Shown: in pieces, positions 1-7,520 of the stretch
How positions within the stretch are numbered: position 1 is the stretch's first letter
Layout: each line of letters begins with the position of its first letter
Source of the DNA: JAOUEA01 sp963825635
Lineage (GTDB): Bacteria; Actinomycetota; UBA4738; HRBIN12
Direction of reading: 5' to 3'
DNA: 64,000 nt
NCBI GenBank assembly: GCA_963825635.1
Contig: CAWGTU010000002.1
Coordinates: 186,001 to 250,000 of the forward strand
Translations under genes and position numbers: made by a program
The notes under the pieces: generated by a model
Seen by the model: the letters and a program-made list of their open reading frames with translations, nothing else
What the model was told of the DNA's origin: nothing
Database searches by the model: none

Positions 1-1
1 G

Positions 2-199
2 GTGCCGCCTCTGGGAGCCGGCATCATCCGGTTCGTGCCGCGCGAGTCCCTCGACGCGCTGCTCGAGGAGACCGTGCCGACGGCGAGCCCGACACTGTCG
101 CCCTCGATCGCTCCGACCACGGCACCGTCGGTCACGCCGAGCCCGGTCGCCTCGATCTCGCCCGAGGCCACGGTCTCGGTCTCGGTCTCCCCGGCGTAG
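2..199 (+). CDS. C-terminal tail of an unidentified protein (cut by window start)
   Basis: Only the last 65 or so residues are inside the window; the reading frame is open to the left edge, so the true start lies outside. The last 40 residues are a Thr/Ser/Pro/Ala/Val-rich low-complexity tail, ending in a run of Val-Ser dipeptides encoded by three tandem copies of the hexamer GGTCTC near 174-191. Such tails are common at the ends of secreted or membrane proteins in Actinomycetota, but nothing here identifies the function. The next 149 bases hold no gene that I can support. Confidence 0.45.
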   Translation: MPPLGAGIIRFVPRESLDALLEETVPTASPTLSPSIAPTTAPSVTPSPVASISPEATVSVSVSPA

Positions 200-348
200 C
201 GGGGCGACGACGGGTCGGCACGGTTGCGTCGGCCCGACGTCCCTCGCCTGGGGGATGCCCGCGCACCACCGACGTTCGGACCATCGGCCGAGCACATCTC
301 CGCCGTGTTCCCGATGTGGCGGGCCACGACGGCTGACAGTGTCGGGGG

Positions 349-1353
349 ATGCAGCGCGAGCGGGAGGAGACGATCGTCGATGTCGCGCGCGACGTCGTCT
401 CCCTCCCCGATATCGCGAGCGCCGGTGAGGTCGTCGACGGCATCCCCGAGGGCATCGATTGGCGGTTCGAGCCGGACTGGGACGGTCTGCGGGTGTCGGC
501 GCGCCTCGGACCCGGTGCGGCCCGTCTCGTCTCGGACCGGCGCCGAGCCTTCGATCGATACTTCCCCGAGGTCGTGCGGTCCCTTGCCTCCCTCGATGCA
601 GGTGAGGCGATCGTGAAGGGATCGTTGGTGGTGGTCGGACCCGACGGTCTCGACTTCGCCACGGTCCGGCGTCGGCTGATCCCGTCGCCGTCGGTGGTGG
701 CCGATCTCGCCGGGTCGACCCCGGCGACCTTGGTCGTCACCGACGTGATGACGCGAGGAGCCACCGACCTCAGATGGTTGCCGCTGGCCCGCCGCCGGCG
801 GGCATTGGAGCTGCTTGCTGTTCAGCTCGGGCTGCCACTCGCGCCGACGAACCTGCGCCGCCTCGCACCGGGGGAGCCGTTCGTGGTGACGCCGCAGACG
901 CTCGACCGCGGGACGGCGCGCGCCTGGCTCGACGACCGCGATGCGACGGGACGCGACGGTCTGATCGCACGCCACGCCGACGGGCGACGGTGGCTGCGGG
1001 TGCGGCGTGTCCGAACCGCCGCGTGCGTGGCGACCGGTTACCGGCACGCCGGCTCGGGCGTCGGCTCGATCCGCCTCGGCATGTACGACGAGGGACGGCT
1101 CGTCGACGTGGGCCGCACCGTGGCGTTCTCCCGTGCGCCCGTGCGCCGCGCGGCCGCCACCGCCCTCGCCCGCGTCTCACCGGGTGGCGCCGTCAGCTCC
1201 GTCGGCGTGGATTGGGTCGAGGTGCTGCCCGCGCTCGCCTGCGAGGTTCGGTACGAACGCCTGCGCGGAAGCCGGTTCCGCCACGCCGTGACGTTCGTGC
1301 GCTGGTTGCCCGACCGCGACCCGTCGACGTGCACGGTCGATCAGCTCTGCTAG
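349..1353 (+). CDS. ATP-dependent DNA ligase-like protein (LigC type) lacking catalytic residues
   Basis: The 334-residue protein has the layout of LigC/LigD-type ATP-dependent ligases: an adenylation domain (about 35-220) followed by an OB-fold, with the family C-terminal signature FVRWLPDRDP...CTVDQL at 317-333. Every catalytic motif is altered. Motif I should read EPKWDG with the AMP-accepting lysine but is EPDWDGLR (41-48), giving Asp43. Motif III, normally LDGE, is VKGS (89-92). Motif IV, normally EGVVAK, is DGLIAR (203-208). Motif V, normally KVK, is RVR (217-219). The scaffold is intact and the frame is open, so this looks like a selected pseudoenzyme rather than decay. It may bind DNA or nucleotides or act as a partner of a true ligase; that is inference. 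The start is the first ATG of the frame; no strong ribosome site is visible. Confidence 0.8.
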   Translation: MQREREETIVDVARDVVSLPDIASAGEVVDGIPEGIDWRFEPDWDGLRVSARLGPGAARLVSDRRRAFDRYFPEVVRSLASLDAGEAIVKGSLVVVGPDGLDFATVRRRLIPSPSVVADLAGSTPATLVVTDVMTRGATDLRWLPLARRRRALELLAVQLGLPLAPTNLRRLAPGEPFVVTPQTLDRGTARAWLDDRDATGRDGLIARHADGRRWLRVRRVRTAACVATGYRHAGSGVGSIRLGMYDEGRLVDVGRTVAFSRAPVRRAAATALARVSPGGAVSSVGVDWVEVLPALACEVRYERLRGSRFRHAVTFVRWLPDRDPSTCTVDQLC

Positions 1354-1494
1354 TCCGAGCCAGACTACTTGCGGTCGCCCGACGACCGGGGGCGGATCCG
1401 AACCCTTGCCGAGAGGTGACGCGGCCGAGAGCCCGACGAGCCCGGTGATGCCCGCGGCCCGGATGACCGGGCCATCAGCGCCCATCGTGACACG

Positions 1495-2208
1495 ATGCTC
1501 GGCGTGAGCCCGATCCTCGAACCTCGCCGCTCGAGCGTGCTGGTGTTCGACGTGAACGAGACGTTGCTGGACGTTGGTGCGCTCGCGCCCGAATTCGAGG
1601 AGGCGTTCGCCGACCGGGAAGCCCTCCGGGAGTGGTTCGCTCGCCTCCTGCATGGATCCACCGTCGCCACCATGGTCGGCAGGTACGAGCCATTCGGTGT
1701 GATCGCAGCCTCGGCCCTCGACGACATGGCCGTGCATCGAGGCAGAGAGATGGGCGATGCCGTTCGCGACCGCATCGTGGGTGGCATGCGACGTCTCCCG
1801 CCGCATCCCGAGGTCGACGAGGCGCTCGGGATGCTGCAGGGGTCCGGCTTCCGGCTCGCGGCGCTGACGAACTCATCGCGCGAGGTCGTCCTGGAGCAAC
1901 TGAGGAACTCAGGGTTGTCTGAACGTTTCGACGCCGTGCTCTCGGTCGATCTCGTGCGCCGTTTCAAGCCTCACCCGGACTGCTACTTGGCGGCCGCCTC
2001 GAGCCTAGGCGTGCCGATCGATGGCATCCGGATGGTCGCGGCGCACGACTGGGACGTCGCGGGCGCCATCACAGCAGGTGCTCGCGGCGCATTCGTCGCT
2101 CGTCGCGGGGCGATCTATCGCTCGTGGCTGCCTCGCCCCGACATCGAGGGCCATGATCTCGCCGAGGTGGCGGATCGCATCGTCGCCGCCGACCGCTCGG
2201 CATCCTGA
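1495..2208 (+). CDS. haloacid dehalogenase type II-like HAD hydrolase
   Basis: 237 residues with all HAD motifs: motif I FDVNETLLD (nucleophile Asp19), motif II LTNSS, motif III lysine in RRFKPHPD, and motif IV AAHDWDVAGA. The AxxWDxxGA form of motif IV and the helical cap with FARLLHGSTVA are typical of L-2-haloacid dehalogenases, which hydrolyse short 2-haloalkanoic acids in the cytoplasm. Motif I has Asn-Glu instead of the usual Tyr-Gly, a variant common in actinobacterial proteins annotated this way, so the substrate is uncertain. The gene stands alone; the 141 bases before it hold only a weak GC-rich inverted repeat (1440-1446/1466-1472). Confidence 0.8.
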   Translation: MLGVSPILEPRRSSVLVFDVNETLLDVGALAPEFEEAFADREALREWFARLLHGSTVATMVGRYEPFGVIAASALDDMAVHRGREMGDAVRDRIVGGMRRLPPHPEVDEALGMLQGSGFRLAALTNSSREVVLEQLRNSGLSERFDAVLSVDLVRRFKPHPDCYLAAASSLGVPIDGIRMVAAHDWDVAGAITAGARGAFVARRGAIYRSWLPRPDIEGHDLAEVADRIVAADRSAS

Positions 2209-2295
2209 GGCTGAAGCGCCACGATCCGCCACATGGTGCTTGTCGTGCTTCAGGGCTGATGGGGCTTTCGGGGCCCGCGGCGTACGCTGAGCGTC

Positions 2296-2898
2296 ATGCC
2301 GAACGTGGAGCCCCTTCGGCGTGAGGATCACCCGGAGCTCGAAACGCTGTTCGCTCACTACGACCGCACGCTCTCGTTCGTGCCGAACAGCCTCTTCACG
2401 ATGGCTCGGCGTCCGGAGATCCTGAGCGCGTTCAGCGAGCTGATCACCCAGATCTGGAACACGGGCACGCTGCCCACCGAGCTGAAGCCGCTGATCGGCA
2501 TCGTCTCGAGCGTCGCGGCCGGGTGTCGATACTGCCAGGCACACGAGGCCGTGGACGCCCGCGAGCGTGGAGTGGCCGACGAGAAGATCGCCGCGATCTG
2601 GGACTTCGAGCGTTCCCCCCTCTTCCACGAGGCCGAGCGGTCGGCCCTGCGGTTCGCCCGCGACGCCTCGCTCGTGCCGAACGAGGTGACCCCGGCACAC
2701 TTCGAGGAGCTCCGACGGCACTGGGACGACGGACAGATCGTCGAGATGCTCGCGGTCGTGGGGTTGTTCGGCTTCCTCAACCGCTGGAACGACACGATGG
2801 CGACCGAGCTCGAGGAGGAGCCCTTCGGGTTCGCGGCCTCCCGCTACGGTGCGCGGTGGGAACCGGGCAAGCACGGTCCGACGGCGGGAGAACGCTGA
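2296..2898 (+). CDS. carboxymuconolactone decarboxylase / AhpD-like protein
   Basis: 200 residues, all-alpha, with the AhpD-type motif CRYCQAH at 77-83: two redox cysteines and a histidine, preceded by LKPLIGIVSSVAAG. In AhpD this CxxCxxH site reduces peroxiredoxin; in the wider CMD family many members have unknown substrates, so a thiol peroxidase-like role in oxidative stress is the likely but unproven assignment. A TACGCT box at 2283-2288 lies 7 bases before the ATG, which fits a leaderless transcript. The gene is convergent with the next SRPBCC gene, with only 4 bases between stop codons. Confidence 0.8.
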   Translation: MPNVEPLRREDHPELETLFAHYDRTLSFVPNSLFTMARRPEILSAFSELITQIWNTGTLPTELKPLIGIVSSVAAGCRYCQAHEAVDARERGVADEKIAAIWDFERSPLFHEAERSALRFARDASLVPNEVTPAHFEELRRHWDDGQIVEMLAVVGLFGFLNRWNDTMATELEEEPFGFAASRYGARWEPGKHGPTAGER

Positions 2899-2902
2899 GG
2901 GG

Positions 2903-3358
2903 TCAGGTCGGTTCGGACGCGGACAGCGGCGGCATGGGACCGGGGTCGCCCCCGCTCGCGACGGTGGCGAGGCGCGAGCCGAAGAGCCGCCACCCTTCCT
3001 CGTGCATCGCGGCGGCACGGCCCGAGGGGAGTCCCGAGTGCTCCAAGGTCAGGGTCGTGGCGTCGCCGTCGGCCGCGAGTTCGACCCGCACGGTCGTCGA
3101 TCCCGGTGGGACCTCGTCGTCGCCCTCCCATCCCCACGTGAAGACGACCAGGCGCGGCGCCTCGACCTCGATGAAGACGCCACTCGCGACGGTAGCGGCA
3201 TCCATCCACACGCGGTACACCCCGCCGGGGCGAGGATCGAGCTCGGCTCGCACCCCTTGCCATCGGGCGTAGAGATCGGGATCGGTCAGGAACGGGAAGA
3301 CGTTGTCGGGCGCCGCCTCGATGTGGAGCTGAAGCCGCACGACGTGCTCGCCGATCAC
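2903..3358 (-). CDS. SRPBCC (AHSA1-type) domain protein, ArsR partner, module A
   Basis: About 151 residues forming one START-like helix-grip domain, with the AHSA1-type landmarks APDNVFPFLTDPDLYARWQG, LDPRPGGVYRV and LEHSGLP. These proteins have a hydrophobic cavity and often bind small ligands; the ligand here is unknown. The GTG at 3358 is chosen as start because it overlaps the stop of the upstream ArsR gene as GTGA; a longer reading frame to 3406 lies wholly inside the ArsR gene. Translational coupling with ArsR implies joint action, a typical pairing in Actinomycetota, where the ArsR protein controls its own small operon. Confidence 0.82.
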   Translation of the reverse strand: MIGEHVVRLQLHIEAAPDNVFPFLTDPDLYARWQGVRAELDPRPGGVYRVWMDAATVASGVFIEVEAPRLVVFTWGWEGDDEVPPGSTTVRVELAADGDATTLTLEHSGLPSGRAAAMHEEGWRLFGSRLATVASGGDPGPMPPLSASEPT

Positions 3359-3651
3359 CGCTGCTCCTCGACGACCTGCTTCAGACGGCCGAGATCGCGG
3401 CTCCACATCTCCTCGAGCACGAGGGCGAGAGATCCGGCTGCCTCACGGTCGGCACGGTAGTAGCGCCTGGTGGCTTCACGTCGCTCGACCACGAGCCCGG
3501 CACGGCGCAGCACCCCGAGATTCTGCGAGATCGCCGGCCAGCTGACGTCGAAGTGCATCGCGATCTCGCCCGCGGACCGCTCTCGATCCCACACGAGACG
3601 CAGGATCTCGCGTCTCCTTGGGTTCGCCACCGCCTCCAGCATCGCCTGCAC
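3355..3651 (-). CDS. ArsR-family winged-helix repressor, module A
   Basis: 98 residues, a single winged-helix domain: ANPRRREILRLVWDRE, then AGEIAMHFDVSWPAISQNLG (recognition helix) and wing LVVERREATRRYYRA. No metal-binding cysteine cluster (no CxC near the recognition helix) is present, so this is a metal-independent ArsR of the kind paired with SRPBCC proteins. The start is a GTG at 3651; an ATG three codons inside (3642) is the alternative. The divergent SRPBCC gene at 3738 shares the 86-base promoter region, which carries repeats that may be the operator. Confidence 0.82.
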   Translation of the reverse strand: MQAMLEAVANPRRREILRLVWDRERSAGEIAMHFDVSWPAISQNLGVLRRAGLVVERREATRRYYRADREAAGSLALVLEEMWSRDLGRLKQVVEEQR

Positions 3652-3660
3652 GCAGGGTAG

Positions 3661-3707
3661 TTAAGCACATCCTTCAGGTTGACATGTACTTCAGGCATGA
3701 CTTAAAT
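3661..3707 (+). promoter_or_regulatory. divergent promoter region with repeats, module A
   Basis: A -35 box TTGACA (3679-3684) and a -10 box TTAAAT (3702-3707) are 17 bases apart and point toward the SRPBCC gene at 3738. The element is bracketed by TTAAG (3661-3665) and CTTAA (3701-3705), and contains a direct repeat CTTCAGG at 3672-3678 and 3689-3695, spaced 17 bases. It lies between ArsR and the divergent SRPBCC operon, so it is a likely ArsR binding region. The promoter call is good; the operator boundaries are inferred. Confidence 0.5.
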
Positions 3708-3737
3708 AGACGTATCCACGAGCGAGGGGGATCAAGC

Positions 3738-4166
3738 GTGACGCGTGACGTGCTGCTGGCGATCGAGATCGAGGCAGAGCCGAAGGTCGTGTTCGACACG
3801 ATCGCGAGTCCCGAAGGACTCGCCGCGTTCTGGACGCCCGACGTTCGGAGTGAGGGCGCTGATGGCGCCGATCTCTCGTTGGGATTCGAGGCCGCGCCGA
3901 CGCGGCTCCTCGCGGCGGTCGAGGTCCACGCGCCGAGCTCGATCTCCTGGGCCTTCGGGGGAGACTGGCCTGCGTGGGGAGGCTCGACCGCGTCGTGGTC
4001 GCTCGAACCGAGCGGGCAGGCCACCAAGGTCGTGTTCCGGCACGGGTTCCCCGACTCGATGCCCGAGTACGACTTCGGCAGCGTGGCGCTCACTTGGGCG
4101 CTGGTCGTCGCCCGCCTGAAGGACGTGGTCGAGTCCGGCGGGGCCCCCAACCCGGCGCTTCGCTGA
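3738..4166 (+). CDS. SRPBCC-domain protein, divergent from module A ArsR
   Basis: 142 residues with an AHSA1-like START fold: IEAEPKVVFDTIASPEGLAA near the N-terminus, SWAFGGDW in the centre and a C-terminal helix TWALVVARLKDVVESG. The GTG at 3738 is chosen because a run of GGAGG-like bases (AGCGAGGGGG) precedes it and the TTGACA/TTAAAT promoter ends just upstream; the longer frame would overlap the ArsR coding region on the other strand. It is followed after 10 bases by a second SRPBCC gene, probably in the same transcript. Ligand unknown. Confidence 0.75.
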   Translation: MTRDVLLAIEIEAEPKVVFDTIASPEGLAAFWTPDVRSEGADGADLSLGFEAAPTRLLAAVEVHAPSSISWAFGGDWPAWGGSTASWSLEPSGQATKVVFRHGFPDSMPEYDFGSVALTWALVVARLKDVVESGGAPNPALR

Positions 4167-5760
4167 GGATCGCGAGATGGCGATCGATGTCTCGGTGGCC
4201 CAGACGATCGAGGCCCCTCGCGCAGACGTCTCGGCGTACGTGCTCGACCATCGCAACGACACGACGTGGATCGGCGGCATCACGAGCTCCGAGCTCCTCG
4301 GCGACCCGCCGCTGCGGGTCGGCAGCGATGTCCGGCGCGTCGCGTCGTTCATGGGCAGGCGCATCGAGTACGTGAACCGTGTGGAGTCGCTCGAGCCGGG
4401 CCGGCTCCTGCACATGCGGTCGATCGAGTCGCCGTTCCCGATGCAGGTGACGTACGTCTTCGACGATCGAGAAGGGGCCACGAAGGCGTCGGTGCGGGTG
4501 CAGGGCGAGCCTTCCTCGATGTACAAGGTCGCCGGGCCCTTGCTGGCCCGTCAGGTCCGCAGGTCGGTCACTGCCGACCTGCGGACCCTCAAGACGATCA
4601 TGGAGCGTCGTTCGACGACCTCCTGATGCGGGCACGATTCGCCGGTCGAGGTCGTGGGCGGCCGTGCGCGCCGCCTCGACGTCGCCCGCGGTCACGTGCG
4701 CCTCGACCAGGCTCGAGAGGATCGGACCCGCGAGCAGGCCGTCACGCCCGACGTCGCGGAGCCGGCGCAACAACACGGCGATCGCGAGCGAGGCGTCGCC
4801 ACGTGCCAGGTGGAGCTCGGCGGCGGGCAGCGCCGCCTCCGGCAGGCCCTCACGACCGTCCAACAGGGACGCAGCCTCGTCGAACCGCCCCTGCCGAACC
4901 CTGACCTCCGCGAGCTTGACGGCCGGGTCCACGCATCGGGAACGGTGCCCCTCTCCTCGCAGTTCACTCGCCGAGGCGACGAGCTCGCGCTCCGCTTCCT
5001 CGTGGCGGCCTGAGGCGGCGAGCATCTGAGCGTTGCACGTGCGACAGAACCCCAGCAAGGGAAGATCGCCTCGGCGCTCGATGAACCCGGAGACGATGCG
5101 TGCCCACTGCTCCAGCCGACCGGTGTCTCCCGCGGCATCGCAGGCCGCGACGAGGCTGCAGCATGCTTCGGCGACCGTCTCGAGCATGTCCGCCTCGCCG
5201 CCGGTTGCCGCGGCCATCGCTTCGTCGAGCCGATCGAGGCCATCGTCGACCCGACCGAGCTGGAGCGCGGCGAGCCCGAGCTCGGCGAGGGCGGCGACCT
5301 CGAGATCAGCGTCGCCGAGCGCCTGCGCCGTCGAGAGCGCTCGCTCGGCCAGCTCCTCTTTCGCCTTGGGGTCCCCCTCTCGTTTCGCCCGGGCGAGATC
5401 CAGTCGGCCCCGGGCGCTCGTCGACGTCTCGCCGACGAGCCGCTGGGCCCGCGCGAGCCATCCGTTGGCAACGGCGTCGTTCCCGTAGACCGACAGGTGC
5501 TCACGCGCCAGCCAGATCGCGATCTCTGCGGCCCTCGTTGTCTCGCCGGCAGCCTTGTACGCCGCGAACGCCTGTTCCCGATGGTCGATGGCGAGGTCGG
5601 CGGAACCCAGCCACCACATCGTGCGTCCGAGCCCGTCGTGGGCTCGCGGCTCGTCGCGTTCGGCGAGCGACTCTTCGAACAGCACACGGGCCTCGGTCCA
5701 CCCCCCGGAGGCGAGAGCTTCCTCGGCTCGTGTGAGGGTGGTGGGGATCGCCTGCGACAT
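4090..5760 (-). CDS. TPR protein of the LuxR-regulator family, C-terminus lost and replaced by antisense-coded sequence
   Basis: The first 375 or so residues (5760 down to about 4628) are TPR-like helical hairpins of the family whose full members have about 550 residues and end in a LuxR-type helix-turn-helix (openings such as RAEEALASGGWTEARVLFEE, MWWLGSADLAIDHREQAFAA and WLAREHLSVYGNDAVANGWL). Here similarity stops at the end of the convergent SRPBCC gene, and the frame then runs 180 codons antisense to two SRPBCC genes before a stop at 4090. That tail looks like random reverse-frame sequence. The DNA-binding domain is therefore missing. The ATG at 5760 has GGAAGG upstream and begins the family-like sequence. 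It may be a decaying gene or a regulator turned into a protein-binding module. Confidence 0.65.
   Translation of the reverse strand: MSQAIPTTLTRAEEALASGGWTEARVLFEESLAERDEPRAHDGLGRTMWWLGSADLAIDHREQAFAAYKAAGETTRAAEIAIWLAREHLSVYGNDAVANGWLARAQRLVGETSTSARGRLDLARAKREGDPKAKEELAERALSTAQALGDADLEVAALAELGLAALQLGRVDDGLDRLDEAMAAATGGEADMLETVAEACCSLVAACDAAGDTGRLEQWARIVSGFIERRGDLPLLGFCRTCNAQMLAASGRHEEAERELVASASELRGEGHRSRCVDPAVKLAEVRVRQGRFDEAASLLDGREGLPEAALPAAELHLARGDASLAIAVLLRRLRDVGRDGLLAGPILSSLVEAHVTAGDVEAARTAAHDLDRRIVPASGGRRTTLHDRLEGPQVGSDRPADLTGQQGPGDLVHRGRLALHPHRRLRGPFSIVEDVRHLHRERRLDRPHVQEPARLERLHTVHVLDAPAHERRDAPDIAADPQRRVAEELGARDAADPRRVVAMVEHVRRDVCARGLDRLGHRDIDRHLAILSEAPGWGPRRTRPRPSGGRRPAPK
4177..4626 (+). 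CDS. SRPBCC / polyketide-cyclase-like protein
   Basis: 149 residues, START-like fold of the polyketide cyclase/dehydrase group: N-terminal VAQTIEAPRADVSAYVLDH, then RRVASFMGRRIEYVNRVES and a C-terminal helix ending ADLRTLKTIMERR. Such proteins bind hydrophobic small molecules; no catalytic site can be assigned. It follows the previous SRPBCC gene by 10 bases and is likely co-transcribed. Its stop codon coincides with the point where the TPR regulator on the opposite strand loses similarity to its family, suggesting that these genes were joined to the truncated regulator by a deletion or insertion. Confidence 0.78.
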   Translation: MAIDVSVAQTIEAPRADVSAYVLDHRNDTTWIGGITSSELLGDPPLRVGSDVRRVASFMGRRIEYVNRVESLEPGRLLHMRSIESPFPMQVTYVFDDREGATKASVRVQGEPSSMYKVAGPLLARQVRRSVTADLRTLKTIMERRSTTS

Positions 5761-5890
5761 CCGTCCGTGATCCTTCCGGTGGAGCGGGCGACAGCCATCT
5801 TGGCGCATCGAGCCCCGCACGGATAGGGGACGCGACCGGGCCGCCGAGACCCTGTCCATCGGTCCCGGCGACCCCGGCGCGGCCATGCAG

Positions 5891-6646
5891 CTACCGCAGG
5901 TAGGTGCTGCCCCCGTCGACGGCCAGGGTCGCTCCGGTCACGAACGAGGCGTCTGGTCCGCACAGGAACGCCACGGCTCGTCCGATCTCTCGCTCGGCGT
6001 CACCCCAGCGACCCATCGGCACCTGCGCGAGCACCTGCTCCTCGATGCCTTCGAACGCGTTCAGCACCGCCTCGACCGAGGGGCTCTTCACGAACGGAAG
6101 GACCACGTTCACTCGGACCCCCTCGCCCGCCCACTCCACCGCGGCCGCGCGCGAGAGCGACTCGATCGCAGCCTTCGCCGCCGCGTAGGCGCCGGTGCCG
6201 GCCGCGTCGCCGTCCGAGGTCGCGCTCGAGGACACGTTCACGACCGCGCCACCCTCGCGCAGGTGTGGAAGCGCCGCGCGCATCATGCGGAGCGTGCCCA
6301 TCGGTCCGCTCTGCCAGCCGGCTTCGACCTCGGCGAGATCGATGTCGGCGACTGAGCCGAACGCGTACGACTGGGCCGTGTTCACGAGCAGGTCGAGCGC
6401 GCCGAGTTGCGCGACCGCCTCGGCGATCGCCTCGGCGCAGTCCGTCGGGATCGCGACGTCGCCGGTCACCACCACGGCCTTGCCGCCCCGCTCGGCGATC
6501 TCGGCCGCGACCTGGTCGAGCGTGGCGACCGTGCGCCCCATCAGCGCGAGCGATGCTCCTTCACCGGCCAGCGCGAGCGCGATGCCGCGGCCGACCCCTT
6601 GCCCGGCGCCGGTGACCAGCGCCGCCTTCCCATCGAGGGTTCCCAT
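5891..6646 (-). CDS. short-chain dehydrogenase/reductase (FabG-like SDR)
   Basis: 251 residues, classical SDR. The NAD(P) motif TGAGQGVG is at 12-19, the catalytic Ser is in NVSSSAT (about 139-141), and Tyr154-x3-Lys158 lies in YAAAK. The usual NNAG is NTAQ (89-92), an uncommon but tolerated change. The C-terminal VTGATLAVDGGSTYLR is typical of 3-oxoacyl-ACP-reductase-like enzymes; the real substrate is unknown. A perfect ribosome site AAGGAGG precedes the ATG. The gene follows the module B ArsR/SRPBCC pair but has its own promoter with an element shared with the ArsR promoter, so it is probably a target of that regulator. Confidence 0.85.
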   Translation of the reverse strand: MGTLDGKAALVTGAGQGVGRGIALALAGEGASLALMGRTVATLDQVAAEIAERGGKAVVVTGDVAIPTDCAEAIAEAVAQLGALDLLVNTAQSYAFGSVADIDLAEVEAGWQSGPMGTLRMMRAALPHLREGGAVVNVSSSATSDGDAAGTGAYAAAKAAIESLSRAAAVEWAGEGVRVNVVLPFVKSPSVEAVLNAFEGIEEQVLAQVPMGRWGDAEREIGRAVAFLCGPDASFVTGATLAVDGGSTYLR

Positions 6647-6663
6647 GACGAGACCTCCTTCTG

Positions 6664-6711
6664 ATAGTTTCTCGTCCGGCTAAATAATAGCCACCAGGGA
6701 AACTATGTCAA
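6664..6711 (-). promoter_or_regulatory. promoter and operator of the SDR gene, module B
   Basis: Reading the minus strand, TTGACA (6711-6706) and TATTAT (6689-6684) are 16 bases apart and form a good vegetative promoter; the -35 overlaps the stop of the upstream SRPBCC gene. The palindrome GGCTA-AATAA-TAGCC (6678-6692) covers the -10 box, and a longer inverted repeat ATAGTTTC (6664-6671) / GAAACTAT (6699-6706) brackets it. The 16-base string TTTCCC-N3-TGGCTAT (minus strand, 6702-6687) recurs before the module B ArsR gene, suggesting the same repressor binds both. Confidence 0.55.
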
Positions 6712-7166
6712 GGGGTCTGATCCGGGAGCTGCGGCAGGAGTCGCTCGAGGCGGTCGAGCTGATGGCGCCACCCGCCCTCGTTCTGTTCGCGGTCCGCCTC
6801 GTCGACGAGATCGACGTGCGTGAGCACGAGGCGAGTGCCGTCGTCGTGGGGGAAGAGATCGAAGGTGACGGTCGAGACGCTGTCGTCGCCGTCCATCGCC
6901 CACGTGTGCACCAGCCGTCGAGGGGCGTCGACCTCTCGATAGGTCCCGTGCAGGCCGAACTCGGGGCCGTCATCGCCCATGCGCACGCGGAAGGCGAGCC
7001 GACCGCCCTCGGTCGGCTGCAACTCGTCGACGGTCACGCTCGACCCTTCGGGGCCCATCCATCGGGCGTAGAGGTCTGGCTGGGTGAGGGCCCGGAACAC
7101 CGTGGCCGGCGGACCGGGCAGCACGCGCTCGACCTCGAGCTGGATCACGGGCCCTCGGCGGCTCAT
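6708..7166 (-). CDS. SRPBCC (AHSA1-type) protein, ArsR partner, module B
   Basis: 152 residues with the AHSA1 landmarks PGPPATVFRALTQPDLYARW, EGGRLAFRVRMGD, LHGTYREVDAPRRLVHTW and DEADREQNEGGWRHQLDRL. The fold binds hydrophobic ligands; none can be named. The ATG overlaps the stop of the upstream ArsR gene as ATGA, the same coupling seen in modules A, C, D and E. The family is widespread beside metal-free ArsR repressors in Actinomycetota, where the pair is usually read as a repressor and a small-molecule-handling partner. Confidence 0.83.
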   Translation of the reverse strand: MSRRGPVIQLEVERVLPGPPATVFRALTQPDLYARWMGPEGSSVTVDELQPTEGGRLAFRVRMGDDGPEFGLHGTYREVDAPRRLVHTWAMDGDDSVSTVTFDLFPHDDGTRLVLTHVDLVDEADREQNEGGWRHQLDRLERLLPQLPDQTP

Positions 7167-7507
7167 CGCTCCTCCTCACCCTCGAGCTCCGCCACGAGCG
7201 CGGCGAGCTTGTCGGCGCCCCCTTCCCAGAAGGGGCGGTAGAACTCGAGCCACCGGTCGGCCGTGCGCAGGGCGAGCGGCTCGAGGTGCAGGAAGTGGCG
7301 TCTCCCCTCGACGCGGCGACCGACCAACCCTGCGCGTTCGAGCACCTTGATGTGCTTGGATACCGACGGCAGCGCCATGTCGAGTGGGGCCGCGACCTCG
7401 CCGACGGTCGCTTCCCCCGCAGCGAGGGTTCGCAGGATCGAGCGTCGAGATGGGTCGGCGAGCGCACCGTACACGCGGTCCAGCAGGTCGTTGCTCTCTC
7501 TCGTCAT
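7163..7507 (-). CDS. ArsR-family repressor, module B
   Basis: 114 residues: RVYGALADPSRRSILRTLAA, ATVGEVAAPLDMALPSVSKHIK (recognition helix), wing LVGRRVEGRRHFLHLEP and a C-terminal dimer helix WLEFYRPFWEGGADKLAAL. The last segment is the hallmark of the ArsR group paired with SRPBCC proteins. No metal-site cysteines. ATG 7507 is chosen; an ATG five codons upstream (7522) is possible, but it would overlap the operator-like element. First gene of an operon with the SRPBCC gene, and probably regulator of the SDR gene after it. Confidence 0.82.
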   Translation of the reverse strand: MTRESNDLLDRVYGALADPSRRSILRTLAAGEATVGEVAAPLDMALPSVSKHIKVLERAGLVGRRVEGRRHFLHLEPLALRTADRWLEFYRPFWEGGADKLAALVAELEGEEER

Positions 7508-7520
7508 CGGAGCCTGAAGC

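Noticed and set aside
174..191. Three tandem GGTCTC hexamers
   Set aside because: They simply encode the Val-Ser repeat at the end of a low-complexity protein tail.
1440..1472. Inverted repeat GCCCGGT/ACCGGGC after the ligase-like gene
   Set aside because: A 19-base loop and generic GC-rich arms make it a weak terminator candidate that could arise by chance.
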